Shown in pieces: positions 12,809 to 24,469 of a DNA stretch of 64,000 nucleotides; position 1 is the first letter of the stretch, and each line of letters begins with the position of its first letter. The position numbers and the translations under genes were made by a program. The notes below the pieces were generated by a model that was not told where the DNA came from, did no database searches, and saw only the letters and a program-made list of their open reading frames with translations. This DNA comes from Xiphophorus maculatus. Lineage: Eukaryota; Chordata; Actinopteri; Cyprinodontiformes; Poeciliidae. The stretch lies in NCBI RefSeq assembly GCF_002775205.1, contig NC_036447.1, forward strand, positions 26,084,501 through 26,148,500, given 5' to 3'.

Positions 12809-12839
12809 TTTTTTTGTTTAAAAAGTAGTATTAACTCAC

Positions 12840-13440
12840 CTTTTCCTTGCAACTATGAACTTGTCCCGCAGGTACATCCAGTTCAAATTTCGTGGAGTTG
12901 TTCAACTCTAATGTAGGTCAGGCTGTACCTACATTTCAGATCACCTGAGGACTCTGAACGCCTCTTGAGCACTGAGACAAACAAAAAGAAGAAGAAGAAA
13001 AAGAAAAAGAAGTGGCTCGAAAGTCAACAGAAACTGCTGTGTGGGAGGTTTCTACACTGCCGCTCCGTTTCTTCTTCTGAGAAAAAAAAAAACTTTAAAG
13101 CGGTCAGCGTCACCTCAACTTTCCTGCTGCTTCCGGGAGTTTTCAGCGCGTGCAACCTGCGCACAGTCATCCGCTGAGGAGGAGCAGAAAGGGTGCGGCA
13201 CTCTCCTGCGCTGCCGCTGCTGCTGCTCTCTGTCAGCCCGGTTCACTTTCACAAGGGAGCGGTACCTGTAGCTCTGCGCTGCCTCTGCCAATCTGAGAGC
13301 TCCATATCCGCCTGCCGCTGCCCCCCACTCCTCCCCTTGTTGAGTGACGACGGGATGGACGAGCCAATCAGAGGCGCGCCGAGGAGTGAGCGACGTGAGG
13401 AGGGAAAGCGAGGAATTTAAGGATGAAAGTGGGAGGTGGA
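12840..13440 (-). promoter_or_regulatory. lpar2: CpG-rich promoter and putative non-coding first exon of lpar2
   Basis: On the minus strand a strong splice donor (AAAAG, then GTGAGTTAA) ends a possible exon at 12840. Above it, about 13.0-13.44 kb is much richer in CpG and GC than its surroundings. The next gene feature downstream on this strand is the lpar2 exon, whose acceptor lies inside its 5' UTR, so an upstream non-coding exon is required. The transcription start is not defined. The link to lpar2 is inferred from order and strand only. Confidence 0.45.
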
Positions 13441-15419
13441 TTATGAGTGATAATGGTCGGCCAAGGAAGCAGAGGAATGTCGTAGCGGAGTTATTTGTGA
13501 TCCATTTGAACAAGCAGGGCATACGCAGCCCACACATATTTCACAAACAGCCTGCTTGCTTTACCTCTCTATATGGCATAAAATGAAAAATCCAGAAAAA
13601 ACCAAGGACAAAACGCTACACTGATGTTTCAACCGTAAACACGTCAACATGAGGCTTTAGTCATTACAGTTAGAAACTAGCAAACAGGCCTGAAATCTAG
13701 GCGCAGTGGTGGACTCAGACCTTAACATCCAAAGACACATAAAGACAACCTCAAAGTCAGTCTTCTATCACCTGAAGAACATTTCAAGACTAAGAGAATC
13801 TCATGACTAAAGAATCAATGTGGCTCTTTAGCAGGGGTGAAAGTAGTTTTACATTCTTGAGGGTGTATATATACTATAACAAAACTATACTATAATATAT
13901 ACAGTAGCGATAAGATTAAAAACATAACATTCAGTCCGTTACAATATGAGGCTTGATATTTATGTTGCAATTATTAATAAGCGCTCTCATGAACACAGCT
14001 GTGTTTGATGAGCTAATTTTAAACTCCTGCTCTCCTAGTAAAAAAAAAAAGTTGCCTTTTTTATTATTTAGGTAATGGAACTGAAATGCACAGAATTGTG
14101 CAACACCTTGTTGAAATCATAATTACTGATTTTATTATTTTTGTTGGGTCATTCATTTGAACACGTTTTGCTGATTTTTTTTTTGTTTTTTGCTGTTCTT
14201 TAATAAAGTTACAAACGTTTTGCCGAGATCAACGTATTGCATCCCTGCTCTAGGAAGCACGGACTGTTCCGAAACAATATGAGAATTGAGGAAAAATCAG
14301 CTATTTATTAACTGATTACGTCATGTTTTAATTTAGACTGTTCTTGAAAAACCAATCAGTCACGGTTGATTAGTGGGTGCAACGCGGCTCCAAGTGCAGC
14401 TCACTGATTCTTTACAGCAGCCACTCCACTCTCTTGCTGGTGTTACCTGTACTGCGTGCCCCCGCCAAATCTTTTAGTGGTACGCAGTACCCGACCGGAC
14501 CCTCCTACTTTCACCCCGGCTCTTTAGTCACATTGATTCCTGCAACAGTGTCTATTAGTCAGTCAGACGCAGTTGAACCAGAACGCTGCTGCTCACGTTC
14601 TCACTAAAACTAGGAAGATAGACGGAGCACATCACTCCCGTTCCAGAGTTCTTCCATACGCTTCTTGTAATTCAGAGAGTAGACTTTCAAATACTTCTGT
14701 CAGTTTATAAATCACTGGACGGCTTAGCATTATTGAGGTATTAACCATCCAGACCAAAGACGTCAACAAGATAATTTTGTACAAAGCCAGCACTGCACCT
14801 AACCTACACAAACAACCACATGTGCAAAATGCAGTTGGCACACAGAAATAGCAATGTAGATCTGACCACAAATAGTGACTTCCTCCTGCATGAATATGCC
14901 GCAAAAATGCTTTATTCTTCATAAAATACACAAGACGTGGAAACTTAAATTCATGCAGAACACTACCACATCCGTCAGATGCATTACAGAAAGTCAAGTG
15001 CAAGAATTATCTCTGCAATCATTGGCCTCCTTGAAGCCTAAATCAAATCAATATGTCGGCTTTTATTCAAAAGACTCTAAAGACCTAAAGAAAAACCAAA
15101 GAGTAAGGTGCTTTTGTTTCGATAAAGAGTCAGATTTAATTTTCTTACCTTTAATTATATGATGGATTAAGATCTACAAAATATGCAGCTTAAGAACGCT
15201 AATTGTGAAAGAAAAAGAAAACCTTTAAGAGGTTTGTGGCCATCGTTGAGCAAAACAAAAGTGACGACGTTTCAGTACCTTCCAAGTTCAACAGGTACAA
15301 CAGAACTTTGCTCATTGCTCCAAAACGTCTGGACTTTTTGTACCGTCCACATCAATACCGTCGACAGTCATCTGCAGAAAAGTGTAGATGTTTGTCAGGG
15401 CGCCACGACGAGTGTTTGA

Positions 15420-16700
15420 AGGATCCCCTGTAGCAGTCATTATCACATCGGATGTGAAGAAGCCTTTGACTGTTACTGTGTGACAGTCTCACAAAGAGGA
15501 TGCTCAGGGTAGTCTGTATTTTTCTTGATTTTTATGAAGAATCTTTCTACTCACCATCATCTCCTGAGTCCCCAGAGCAGAACCAGTGTTCTTTAACAAA
15601 TTGGTTGGTCTTAAGTCCTTGGTTCTGATGTCACTACCCCAAGATGGAAAGAGATGACACTCTCAACAACAGATTTATAAAAGATCTGCAGCAACTTTCT
15701 GCCAACAGAAAAGGAGCTATGTTTCCTGAAGGAGTGCAGTTTGCTCTGTCCTTTCTTTAGACAGTTTCACTGATGGGTCTCTATTCCAGTCTGTTGTCCA
15801 GATGAACACTGAGGGTGTTTGTATTCCTCAACCACCTCCACGACTTCTACCATAATGGAAACTGTCTTTGACTTAACCCCGTTTCTTTTGAAATGTACAG
15901 TCATCTCCTTTCTGTTGTTCACATTCAAGATGAGACGACCGTTTCCATGCCGTCCCACAAAGTTCTCAGTAATCAGCTTCGCGACCATCTCTGACATACC
16001 CGACAACTGCTGAGTTATCTGAGTATTTAAGCAAATGACAGGAGTCTGCTTTGCTCCGCAAGTCAGAGATGTAGAGATTGTAAAAGAACAGTCAGAGTAC
16101 AGAGCCCTGCGGTGCCCCTGTGCTGCTAAGCATCCGGTCAGACGCACAACCTTTCGGTATCAAGAACTGCGCTCTCTTTGTCGGGTCGTCATGGACCCAG
16201 GCGATTGTTGAGGCCTCCACCTTTGTCTTCTGGAGTTCCTGACAAAGCAAACCAGACAGTGGGTTTGTTGAAGCAGGTGACTGATGGTGACTTCAACTCC
16301 ACCTCCATGGCAATAAGCAAACTACAGGGGGTCCTGATATGTGCTGGTTTGCTTTCTCAGGCGGGCCAACAGGAGCCTCCCTTAATGTGGGATATCAGGG
16401 GAACAGATCTACAGTCGTTCTTGGGTAAAGGACGAGTTTTCTTTGCTACCAGAACAAGGCAGGATGTCTTCTCTTGGGTCAAGCTACGGTTGTAGAGGTG
16501 CTGCAGAATCCCAAAGCTGCTCTGCACAGATACCATCTGGACCTGCAGCCTCGTTCCGGTTCAGTGTCTCCTGCTGCCTGCTGAGTTTGATTGCAGACTC
16601 CTCCCCCGTCGCTTCTAGACGTGCCCTCGAGCAAGGCAATGTACCCCAAGTTTGCCAGTCCGCGTTTTGGTTCATAAACGTTGTTTTTAAGTGCAGCTTT
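15420..16700 (-). pseudogene. Decayed LINE reverse transcriptase, 3' part
   Basis: On the minus strand, in several broken frames, are fragments typical of non-LTR retrotransposon reverse transcriptases in fish. They include a LQFAY-like block near 16.3 kb, a STGAPQG-like motif near 16.1 kb, and NVNNRKEMTVHFKRN followed by VEVVEEYKH and VHLDNRLE near 15.8-15.9 kb. Their order matches the RT palm to thumb region. Stops and frameshifts show that it is not functional, and the 5' end is missing or unrecognised. I did not assign a clade. Confidence 0.75.
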
Positions 16701-17905
16701 GTCCGTGTGGCTATTTGAGTCAGTATGACTTGAAAAGTGCTGCATAAGTTCAGTCAGTTTGCTGTTATTTTTTATTTTGATGTTTTTAAAGTATGGTACA
16801 GAAAAAAAATCTGAAAAAATTAGTAGAAGAAGAGAAAAGATTTAAGTATCGAAATACAACGTAACTAATGGGAAATTAAAAGTAGCAGTAAAATGACTGG
16901 AAACTTCTTATTTAATACAAATAAAAACAACTTGATGCCGTGATAAAAGCACATTATTTCCCACCATTAGATTACCATTTTGATGATCTTAATGATCTAT
17001 CTGGACCATATCTGGTAATTATTAGTCAAAGTGTTTGCTACACATGACAGCCTTACAACGATTCACCAGCGTCCAGCAACTCATGACTGTCTGGCTCATC
17101 TTTAATTCAGATGTTTGACACATAAACCGTAGCAAACGTTATCATCAAAAGGACAGGCCATTTATATTTTTATAGATATGTTTTTTTCATAAGACAGAAA
17201 CAGGTAAAGCTTGTCCGAAACCAGGTCCCGGTGTCCTGTTTTCTCTCATTGTTCAGAAACTGTTTGCGCTCCTCATTACAGCAATAAACTTTATGGAAGA
17301 CAAGGGTCAATCCTCTCTGCAAATGAGTGAGCCGTAACGAAAAGGAGTGGAGAATAGGAAGGACAGAGATAAGAAGGAAATAACATCATCTCTGCACTGT
17401 ACACAGAGACAGAGTGACAATAGTAAAAACAAACAAAAAAACCCAACACGTGTTGATAACCTTGTCCTGTCTGCAGCCACATGATGTATTCTGCAGACAG
17501 GAGTCTGTCTCTAGTGTTTGTTCAACCTTATTTCCTCATCAGACAGGTGACATCCAGTTAGAGTTTGAACATTTATAGAATATAATTTGTCGTTTTGTGC
17601 CTTCCGATCCCCTCATTTCCTCTCAGGGTTGCTGACAGCTGCCTCGAGGGCAACAGTTGTGGCCGTTGTGATGATGAAGACGTCCTATTCTTGTCCCGCC
17701 GACACCTGTTTGACACAACGGGACAAAGCAAATATCCCATATTTGAGCATTAAATGCCCACAGCCAAGGTTAATGGTTGGTCAGAGCAGTTTACTATTGA
17801 ATTTAACATTTATAGTTATATCCCCTATTACCTTGCCATCAAGCGATGTCTGGAGAGCAGAGTGTTGCCTTAAAAATAGGACATAATCCACTAGCAGATG
17901 GTTTA

Positions 17906-18472
17906 CTACGCAGAAAAAGAGATTACAGCAACACTTTGAAATATTGAATCTCTGGCTTTGAACTCGAGGCCCTGGAAATGGAGCCACCGTCCAGGATAAG
18001 AAAGATGCTCTAATAAAATGTGTGACTTAAACATCTTGAGGGAATGAAACACAAATGAACAGCAATGGGTTATTTTAAAAGTTTGCGACAAATTCAACTT
18101 TTGTTGCCAAAAGGTTCTTAGGCATAACGGATAACCCACTAACTGGGGCAGGTAACCCACTAACTGGGGCGGATAACCCACTAACTGGGGCGGATAACCC
18201 ACTACCTGGGGCGGATAACCCAGTAACTGGGGCGGATAACCCACTAACTGGGGCGGATAACCCACTACCTGGGGCGGATAACCCACTAACTGGGGCGGAT
18301 AACCCACTACCTGGGGCGGATAACCCACTACCTGGGGCAGATAACCCGCTAACTGGGGCAGACTTCTGAACTTCTGTAAAATGGTGAGTTGTGGTCGAGG
18401 TGGAGTGGGCCTATTTAATACTTGAGCAAATGCGGCTTGCCTGTTCCACTCCACCTCTTCAAAAATGTCCAT
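17906..18472 (-). CDS. Open frame with VGYPPQ heptad repeats, coding status unknown
   Basis: A 188-codon frame starts [12 protein letters not shown], crosses the 21-bp minisatellite as about 11 copies of a (V/L)GYPPQ(V/L) heptad and runs about 100 residues beyond. No domain was recognised, and no signal peptide or transmembrane segment is apparent. A frame through a 21-bp repeat stays open automatically if the unit has no stop, so openness is weak evidence. No promoter or splice partners were identified. It may be chance or the remnant of a mobile element. Confidence 0.15.
   Translation of the reverse strand: MDIFEEVEWNRQAAFAQVLNRPTPPRPQLTILQKFRSLPQLAGYLPQVVGYPPQVVGYPPQLVGYPPQVVGYPPQLVGYPPQLLGYPPQVVGYPPQLVGYPPQLVGYLPQLVGYPLCLRTFWQQKLNLSQTFKITHCCSFVFHSLKMFKSHILLEHLSYPGRWLHFQGLEFKARDSIFQSVAVISFSA
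18129..18359. repeat. 21-bp minisatellite, 11 units
   Basis: Eleven head-to-tail units of GGATAACCCACTAACTGGGGC or close variants (CTAACT and CTACCT alternate). Because the unit is 21 bp, a frame stays open across it on the minus strand, as a seven-residue VGYPPQL/V repeat. The units abut without spacers, so it is not a CRISPR array. Confidence 0.95.
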
Positions 18473-18779
18473 TAATCCAAGTGAAACGAGGAGTAAAAGA
18501 TCTGTCTCTAGAATTGTCCTTAGTCCAACACTGGTAGCAACTGGTAAACAAAGAGACAGCTAAACAGAAAACGACAGACTGGTACGACACATTCGACAAG
18601 GACCCGACAAAGACACAGAAACACAGGTGGCATTAAATACACTGAGGGTGATCACAGAACGAGAAACACCTGGGAACAATCAAGGGGTAAACAGGACAAC
18701 ACGGAGACTCAAGACACAGAAATCCAAAATAAACACACAGAAAAACTCAAATCAACACAGAAAAAACCCAATCCTGACA

Positions 18780-19030
18780 CTAAGAGCGCTGCTAGAACGA
18801 TTGTAAACGGCATGATGGAGGAATGTTGATGTGATGACGTGCTGAAGGCGGAGTCTCTGAAAGCGCAGGAGCTTCTTAAAGAGACAGAGTGACAATGTTA
18901 AGGTGTTAAATCAACTTTCTTTAAAGTTATGTTCAATATATATAGTATTTTTATAATAACTGGGGGTAAACTAGTTACTTGATTGTGCCATGAAATGTCA
19001 CTAACTGCTGGCAAACTATTTATTTCAAAA
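18780..19030. mobile_element. MITE-like family with TTAAAGGGGCAGT ends, degraded copy
   Basis: It shares with the copy at 21663-22242 the block reading GTGATGAC(G/T)TxCTGAAGGC, followed by TTTTTATAATAACT and a GTTACTTG(A/C)TTGTGC segment. Both ends are decayed. Confidence 0.55.
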
Positions 19031-19519
19031 CTCGTTTCAAATTGTTTCATTATCTATTGAGAGACGTTTGTCTCATTTCCTTTCAGAAACAAACTATGTG
19101 GTTGAATTAGGAGGATTTCTAAATCTGTGATGCAGATGAATGTTTTTGGGTTTATCTGTACATGTGGAAACAATAGCTTCGAGTTTGCTTATAAATGTCT
19201 GAATGACTCATAGAGTCAAGCGATAAACAAAATTCTTCTGATAATTGTCACTCTGGACTGAATATAATGTAAAAAAATAAAACAATGCAGCTCAAAATGA
19301 AAACAGACAGATTTCTGTTAGTTGTACAATTACATAATGAATTATTAAGGCAATTCTTAAAAACATTGGAGAAACCCCATAAACCCACACTTTTCATTTA
19401 GAGGTTTCTATTTTTGTACATTTTCAATAAAAAAAAAAATCTAAACTATGAAAAAAAAAAAAAAGTCTTCTGTTACTAAAATAAAATAAGGTCTGGACAG
19501 ACAAAAGGAAGTCCTGCTG

Positions 19520-20200
19520 TAGTCCAGGATGCGGGAAAAGGAAAAGACTCGAGGATCCACGAAGCTGACGCGCTTCGGACTGATTTATGGCGCCGAGCGT
19601 GTAAACAGCAGACAGAAATACACGCGGAGGCCCAAACTACAACCAGATCGCTTCCCACAGGCGACCATGTGCGGCACACGGCGCAGCGTGAGGGCAAGTT
19701 GCGTGTGAGCGGCAGAGTGTGTGTCAGCCATAAGTGTGTGTGTGTGTGCTTTCCACGCAATTATATGGGGGTCTTGTGCAACGCGCTGAAAGGCTCGAAT
19801 TGGATTGCGTGTCCATAAATCACACGTGGAGTTGCTTATTGCCGTCTGGCGTGAATTTTAGGGAAAAGGCCTTGACGATCAGCGATCTCCAAGCCTTTCC
19901 CCTGCCTCTCTTTTTAGCACAGCTGTATAGCGGGAACACTGGGGGTCCAGCAGGCGGGCCCAGATGTGTTTGTTCCAAGCCGCCGGTGGTGGCGCTTCGC
20001 TGGAGGTGCCTCCTCCACCATTCTTCTCCAGATGGACACATCCTTCCTGCTCAGGGTGGAAGGAAGGGGAAATATGTTTTAAATGAGATCAGGAACTCGG
20101 CGAGCAGAGAACTCGGTTTTCGCGCCAGAAGATTGTGAGGGTAAATATGAACTTGGGAACTGGTTCGGCCCTGTTTTCTGGATCCGCCTCTGCGTGCGCC
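19520..20200. promoter_or_regulatory. CpG-rich block without an assigned gene
   Basis: Compared with its AT-rich flanks, this block is rich in CpG and complex sequence, with elements such as GATTTATGGCGCC, CCATAAATCACACGTGG and GGCCTTGACGATCAGCGATC. Open frames on both strands here look like by-products of the high GC content. It could be an orphan CpG island, an enhancer or a promoter; the sequence alone does not decide. Confidence 0.3.
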
Positions 20201-20458
20201 TGGTGTTGGGGAAAAGGTGAGATTTATAGCACTCCTCCAACTGTAAAAGATAAATAAATAAAATGAGAATAGCGGCAATAGTTGCGCTCCAACTAAGTTT
20301 AGAACATGTCGTCTCCTTCCTGCCTTTCCGGAAGGAGATTAGGGTCACTACAAAAAGAAAAAGTATTATTACTTTTTTTTCCTCATAATTCTGACTTTGA
20401 TCTCAGACGATTTGTGAGAATTTAGAGAAATTAGATTAAAGTCGGAATATTTATTTCA

Positions 20459-20549
20459 GGGGCCCTAATCCACTGGGCCCCTAATTAGGGGCCCTAATCC
20501 CCTGATCAGGGGCCCAGTGTTTGAATCTGTTTCCTCCAGATTCAAACAC
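20459..20549. repeat. Cluster of nested palindromes
   Basis: A 20-base perfect palindrome lies at 20475-20494 and a 14-base one at 20499-20512. An 11-base inverted repeat (20471-20481 with 20509-20519) encloses parts of both. A 13-base perfect inverted repeat with a 7-base loop follows (20517-20529 with 20537-20549). Confidence 0.85.
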
Positions 20550-21662
20550 AAAGTAGTGCGACATTTTAAACGTGGCAAATTTCAAAATGAAAAGCAGCAA
20601 CAAAAATGTTTTAGATCGAAGCACATTCATGTGCTCCAGCGGTCCAGTCCAAGTAACGACCTAAACCAACCCTGACATTGTGATAAGGCTCGAAAAATCG
20701 ACGTTCGGAGACAGAGGATGGCGTGAAGGAAACAATTTCAGTTTGGGTTGCAAAGCAGAGAGGCGGAATAAAAATGGAGGCCGTGCTATTCATTTGTAAT
20801 TTGTGAAATAAATAAACAACCACGTGCGATTTTTTTCTTTCTTTCACTTTACAATTATGTAGGTTGTTGTGTTGATTCGTTACCTAAAATAAAAAAAAGC
20901 AGAAATGCAAGTGACTGAAATGGGACAACGTTCAGTTCGTGGTAAAGCAAGGCGACCGCATTTTGATTCTTCTACTGTCTAGTTTCTTACAAAAGGAAAA
21001 AAAAAAACGATTTGTGGTTTGCCTGAGCTAAGCACATCCTCCAATCGCTGACTCTGTTTCTTTTTGGTAAAGCTATGTAGAAATCACATTTTTAATTTTT
21101 TTTTTTTTACAATTTGAATATGTCCAATTCAAATTCTTGACAAGTATGGCAACTTTTCTTTCTGCTTCTTCTTGCAAATAATCTGCTGAGCTCCCACAAA
21201 GGGTCTGCAGGCACAGAACGCTGTGATTTGAGCATGAAGATCGAGAAGTACTGACTTTCATTTCAGGTGGGAGGGACGGGGAGGAGGGTGAAAACAAATC
21301 CAGATCAGTGAGAATAAAGAAAATGTAGATACAGCGAAGAAGAGAGAAACAGCAGTGCAAAAATAGAGTTTCCTGTTTAGGCAGAACAAACTTGACACCG
21401 AAAGTCAAGGCTGAGAAGAGCTGCTGCTCTCAGAGTCATGTGACTCTGCCGTGACCTCACAGTTTCCTTGAGCCAGATTTCAACAGCCTCCTGCCACACA
21501 CACAGTACAACCTGTTGCCTCCGAATGTTTCTCTTTGACTAAATCGCCTCTGAAAACTTTTGCTTCCACCGGCAGTTCTCCTTCTGACACGTACAATCCC
21601 ACAAACCCTCGGCGTTTTACAGATGACAACCAAATCTGGGCGTTTCTCTCGTAACTCTGTTT

Positions 21663-22242
21663 TTTAAAGAGGCAGCATCATGTAAAAATGGATTCTTTTC
21701 GGCTTCGCGTCACGTCATAATGTCGCTCCCTCACCAAATACGTACCCGGAGTGTTGCCTTGATGCTTTCATGCATGTTTGAGAAATCCTTTCATCTCCAC
21801 GGCAACCATTCGGCTGCGGGTGGACGTGGCCCCGCCTTCGGGGACGAAGCTCCTCCTCCGAGCTGCAGCTTGCAAGATTCTGCATGGCAAATCCCAGCTC
21901 CCTAGTGACTCAGCTCCTTCAGACTAGCCACCAGCAATTAGCAACGACCGGGTGGAACGTCTACTGAGCTCATCACATCAGCTTCTTCTCAGAGAAACGC
22001 TGGGGAAACAATGTTAAAGGGTTAATAAAGGAGCCACGTTGTGATGACTTCCTGAAGGCCGAGTGTCAGAAAGAAACAGGAGTTTTTAAAGGGACAGAGG
22101 TAAATTTCCAAGCCATTCAATTTCTTTTAAGTCATACTTGATATGTAAAGAATTTTTATAACAACTCTGGTTGACATAGTTACTTGCTTGTGCTCTAGAG
22201 TCGCACTATGTGGGTGGAAAACACACAATTCTGCCCCTTTAA
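21663..22242. mobile_element. MITE-like family with TTAAAGGGGCAGT ends, inverted copy
   Basis: The copy runs from TTTAAAGAGGCAGCATCATG to TCTGCCCCTTTAA, a terminal inverted repeat. Inside are blocks shared with the copies near 28.5, 42.6 and 55 kb: GCATGCATGTTTGAGAAATCC, a CACGGCAACCATTC block, a CTAGCCACCAGCAATTAGC block and a TTAAAGGGTTAATA(A/G)AGG block. It encodes no transposase. Confidence 0.75.
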
Positions 22243-22909
22243 GACGTTTCTCATGTGCAGCAGTGCAGAGGTCAGCGGCGTCCCTTATCTTACAGCTGAA
22301 CTCTCCTCGTCCTCTCACCTGCTAAATCCCGAGGTCATCTAGGCAGTTTGCTGCTCTTCAGAGTCACTGATGTCTCTGGTAAGTTTGCGGTCCGTCTTGA
22401 ACTTTGATAAACCATTTAAAAAAAAGCTCAGCCAAACCACGACAGCCCCTCATTTGAAAGCCAAAACCTGAAAAAAAAATAAACACCTAAATAAATAAAA
22501 ACATTCGTCGTCACCGCAGGAGATAGAGGAACATTGAGTAAAATATATTTGGTGACTCGCTCGGCAGGTGTTATCTGCCTAATGTCGACTTTCTGTTTTC
22601 TCTCTAATCTTTCTGAGCGCCGAGCAAATTTGTGATAACACATGATTCTCTTTAGCAAAGGAAGCACAGTAATAACTTCTGTATCTCGGGTGTGAAATTT
22701 GTCTTTGACGCCTCTCACCAGCCTGTAACTGGTCTGAACCTCCACATCCTCCCAGGCTCTCCTTTAGCAGCGTCGGTCTCTAGAAAACTAAAGCGGCCCT
22801 GTCAAAGCCACCAGACAGTTTCTCACGCGTTCTCGTTTGCTGGGCTCTAATTTCAGCTGCTGCAGAATGAAGTGAAAATGTGTGCTTACTTAGCAACTAT
22901 GTCAACTAT

Positions 22910-22954
22910 GTACATACTTGTACACTGCAATCAGTGTACAAGTACTGTATGTAC
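22910..22954. repeat. Inverted repeat with short loop
   Basis: Arm 22910-22927 is complementary to 22932-22954 with a five-base bulge in the right arm and a four-base loop. Confidence 0.7.
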
Positions 22955-23369
22955 TACTGTAAGCTTTTAGAAAATATATTAATTTTCTCTTTGAATCACT
23001 CCAACTGACTCCACTCTTATTGTTTAATTCAAGCTGGTCGTCTGTGTTTTTATATGTATATATTTTTTTAATGTTACTCATTTTTCTTTCCATATTTCCT
23101 CTTTTTACCCCAGCAGATGCTGCCTCAGCTCGACTTTAATACCACTGCAGAGAACAGTTCCTCATTGTGGGACTCCAAGTGTCTGGATTTGAATCTGGGT
23201 AAAGATGTACAGAGCACCAAGCACAGTTAGTTACATGCAAACAGAAACATTATATTCAAAATCAACATTTATTTTAATGGATTGTCAACTCATTTCAGAA
23301 ATTCCTGACTGCCTCTTAAGTCAGCAGTGATCTTTCAAGATAAATCGACTGGACGTTAGGGTGGGCATT

Positions 23370-23600
23370 TATTGTATCGTTTATCACGATAAGTTTCTTA
23401 TAAGAATTTCGATCTCCAATTAATCACGTTTTTAAAAAATCCAAACTATGTCCATATTGTCAATATTGCCATTTCCAGAAAGGTCCATCAATAAATACCA
23501 ACGAATTTGAAAATATGATGAAAAACAAGTTACTGTGTGCAGTTTATTGATATAAAATCACTTATTAATGAAATGTAATACAAATGGATGTTTCTCAAGA
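23370..23600. repeat. Dispersed repeat with TATCGTTTATCACGATAA motif
   Basis: This sequence begins with a palindromic TATCGTTTATCACGATAAG motif typical of a common fish interspersed repeat. Its later part (GTGTGCAGTTTATTGATATAAA, then TTTCTCAAGAGCAG) aligns with 39290-39420 inside brd4, which confirms that it is repeated. Confidence 0.55.
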
Positions 23601-24469
23601 GCAGAAAATAGCATTTTCAAAAAAAGGACTCAATGACTGTCTTTCTCTCCCACATTTTGCGAGTCACCCGTCTGGCCGAGGGTTATGCTGTTCATCTTTT
23701 CCTGTATCAAAACGAATTTTGTTGTGCTTCTGTTCGGTGACAAAGGCCGATTCTGAAGAAAAATGGGTGAGGACCAGGGTGAGGTTTTTAAATATTTTAA
23801 TACTTTTCTTAGAAAAACAAAAACAAAACAAAGATGCTGTACTCCATTATATGAAGATGAATCTATTGACCTCAATGCCTCACTCACCAACACATTTTTC
23901 TGGGCAAAATAAATCGAAAGAAAAGACAAACAGCAAAGGAGAAATAGGACACCATGAAGATGAGAAGAAAAGAAAAGAAAAGGAAGAAAAAAAAATACAG
24001 TAAACGACAGAGCAGAAAACACTCCTGGATCTCCGAGCCAAACCTCAAGGAAGCGGGAAAATCTCCCGCTTCCAGATCAACACAATGGCACACAAAATCC
24101 AAAACGCTCTCGCTGCGGACGACGAGCGCGAGGTAAGAGTGATGAAGGGCGAAGTGAAGAGAAGTCCATCAGAGAATATTGAAACTGTGATGATCGTGGC
24201 AGGCGAGATGGGCAAGACCGACTCAAAATATCCACATGAAGGGAAGAAGAAAAATAAAAAAAAAACAAAGAAATATCTAAAAAAAAAAAAAAAATTAAAA
24301 ACAGACTAAAACACTTAAGTGCAGATTTACCCCGTAAGTACAAAATGATGGGACCTAGGCGCGTAAAACTCCTTTTGAAGAAAGAGAAAACCTGTTGCAT
24401 AACTTTCGATTTAAAAGGGAAGAAGGGGAGGGAGGGGGAGCAAAATTTTAAATAGCAATGATGACAGTC

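Larger units (their letters stand above)
2543..12839. other. Probable first intron of lpar2; repeats, no gene recognised
   Basis: If the exon at about 12.84 kb belongs to lpar2, this 10-kb stretch is its first intron. It contains a transposon-like fragment near 3085-3260, two copies of a GTCCCCACAAG-type repeat (3608-3935 and 6408-6640), strong hairpins at 5029-5079 and 7944-7997, a MITE copy at 8765-9105 and a possible piggyBac-like remnant at 11179-11400. No convincing coding exon was seen. Confidence 0.5.
13500..24400. other. Intergenic region between brd4 and lpar2
   Basis: No cellular gene was recognised on either strand. It contains a decayed LINE (15.4-16.7 kb), a 21-bp minisatellite (18129-18359), MITE copies (18.8-19.0 and 21.66-22.24 kb), a CpG-rich block (19.5-20.2 kb), a palindrome cluster (20459-20549), an inverted repeat (22910-22954) and a repeat at 23370-23600. 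The remainder is AT-rich sequence in which I see nothing. Confidence 0.6.

Noticed and set aside
13115..13537. Minus-strand open frame in the CpG-rich region
   Set aside because: No recognisable domain. The region looks like a promoter and first non-coding exon, where high GC content leaves frames open by chance.
14632..15003. Possible small gene on the minus strand (123 codons)
   Set aside because: No family recognised; it adjoins the decayed LINE and has no splice or promoter support.
18129..18359. CRISPR-like regular repeat array
   Set aside because: Units abut directly with no spacers and are 21 bp long in a vertebrate context, so it is a minisatellite.
23584..24136. Plus-strand Lys-rich frames
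   Set aside because: They come from A-rich sequence near the presumed brd4 3' end and contain only low-complexity residues.
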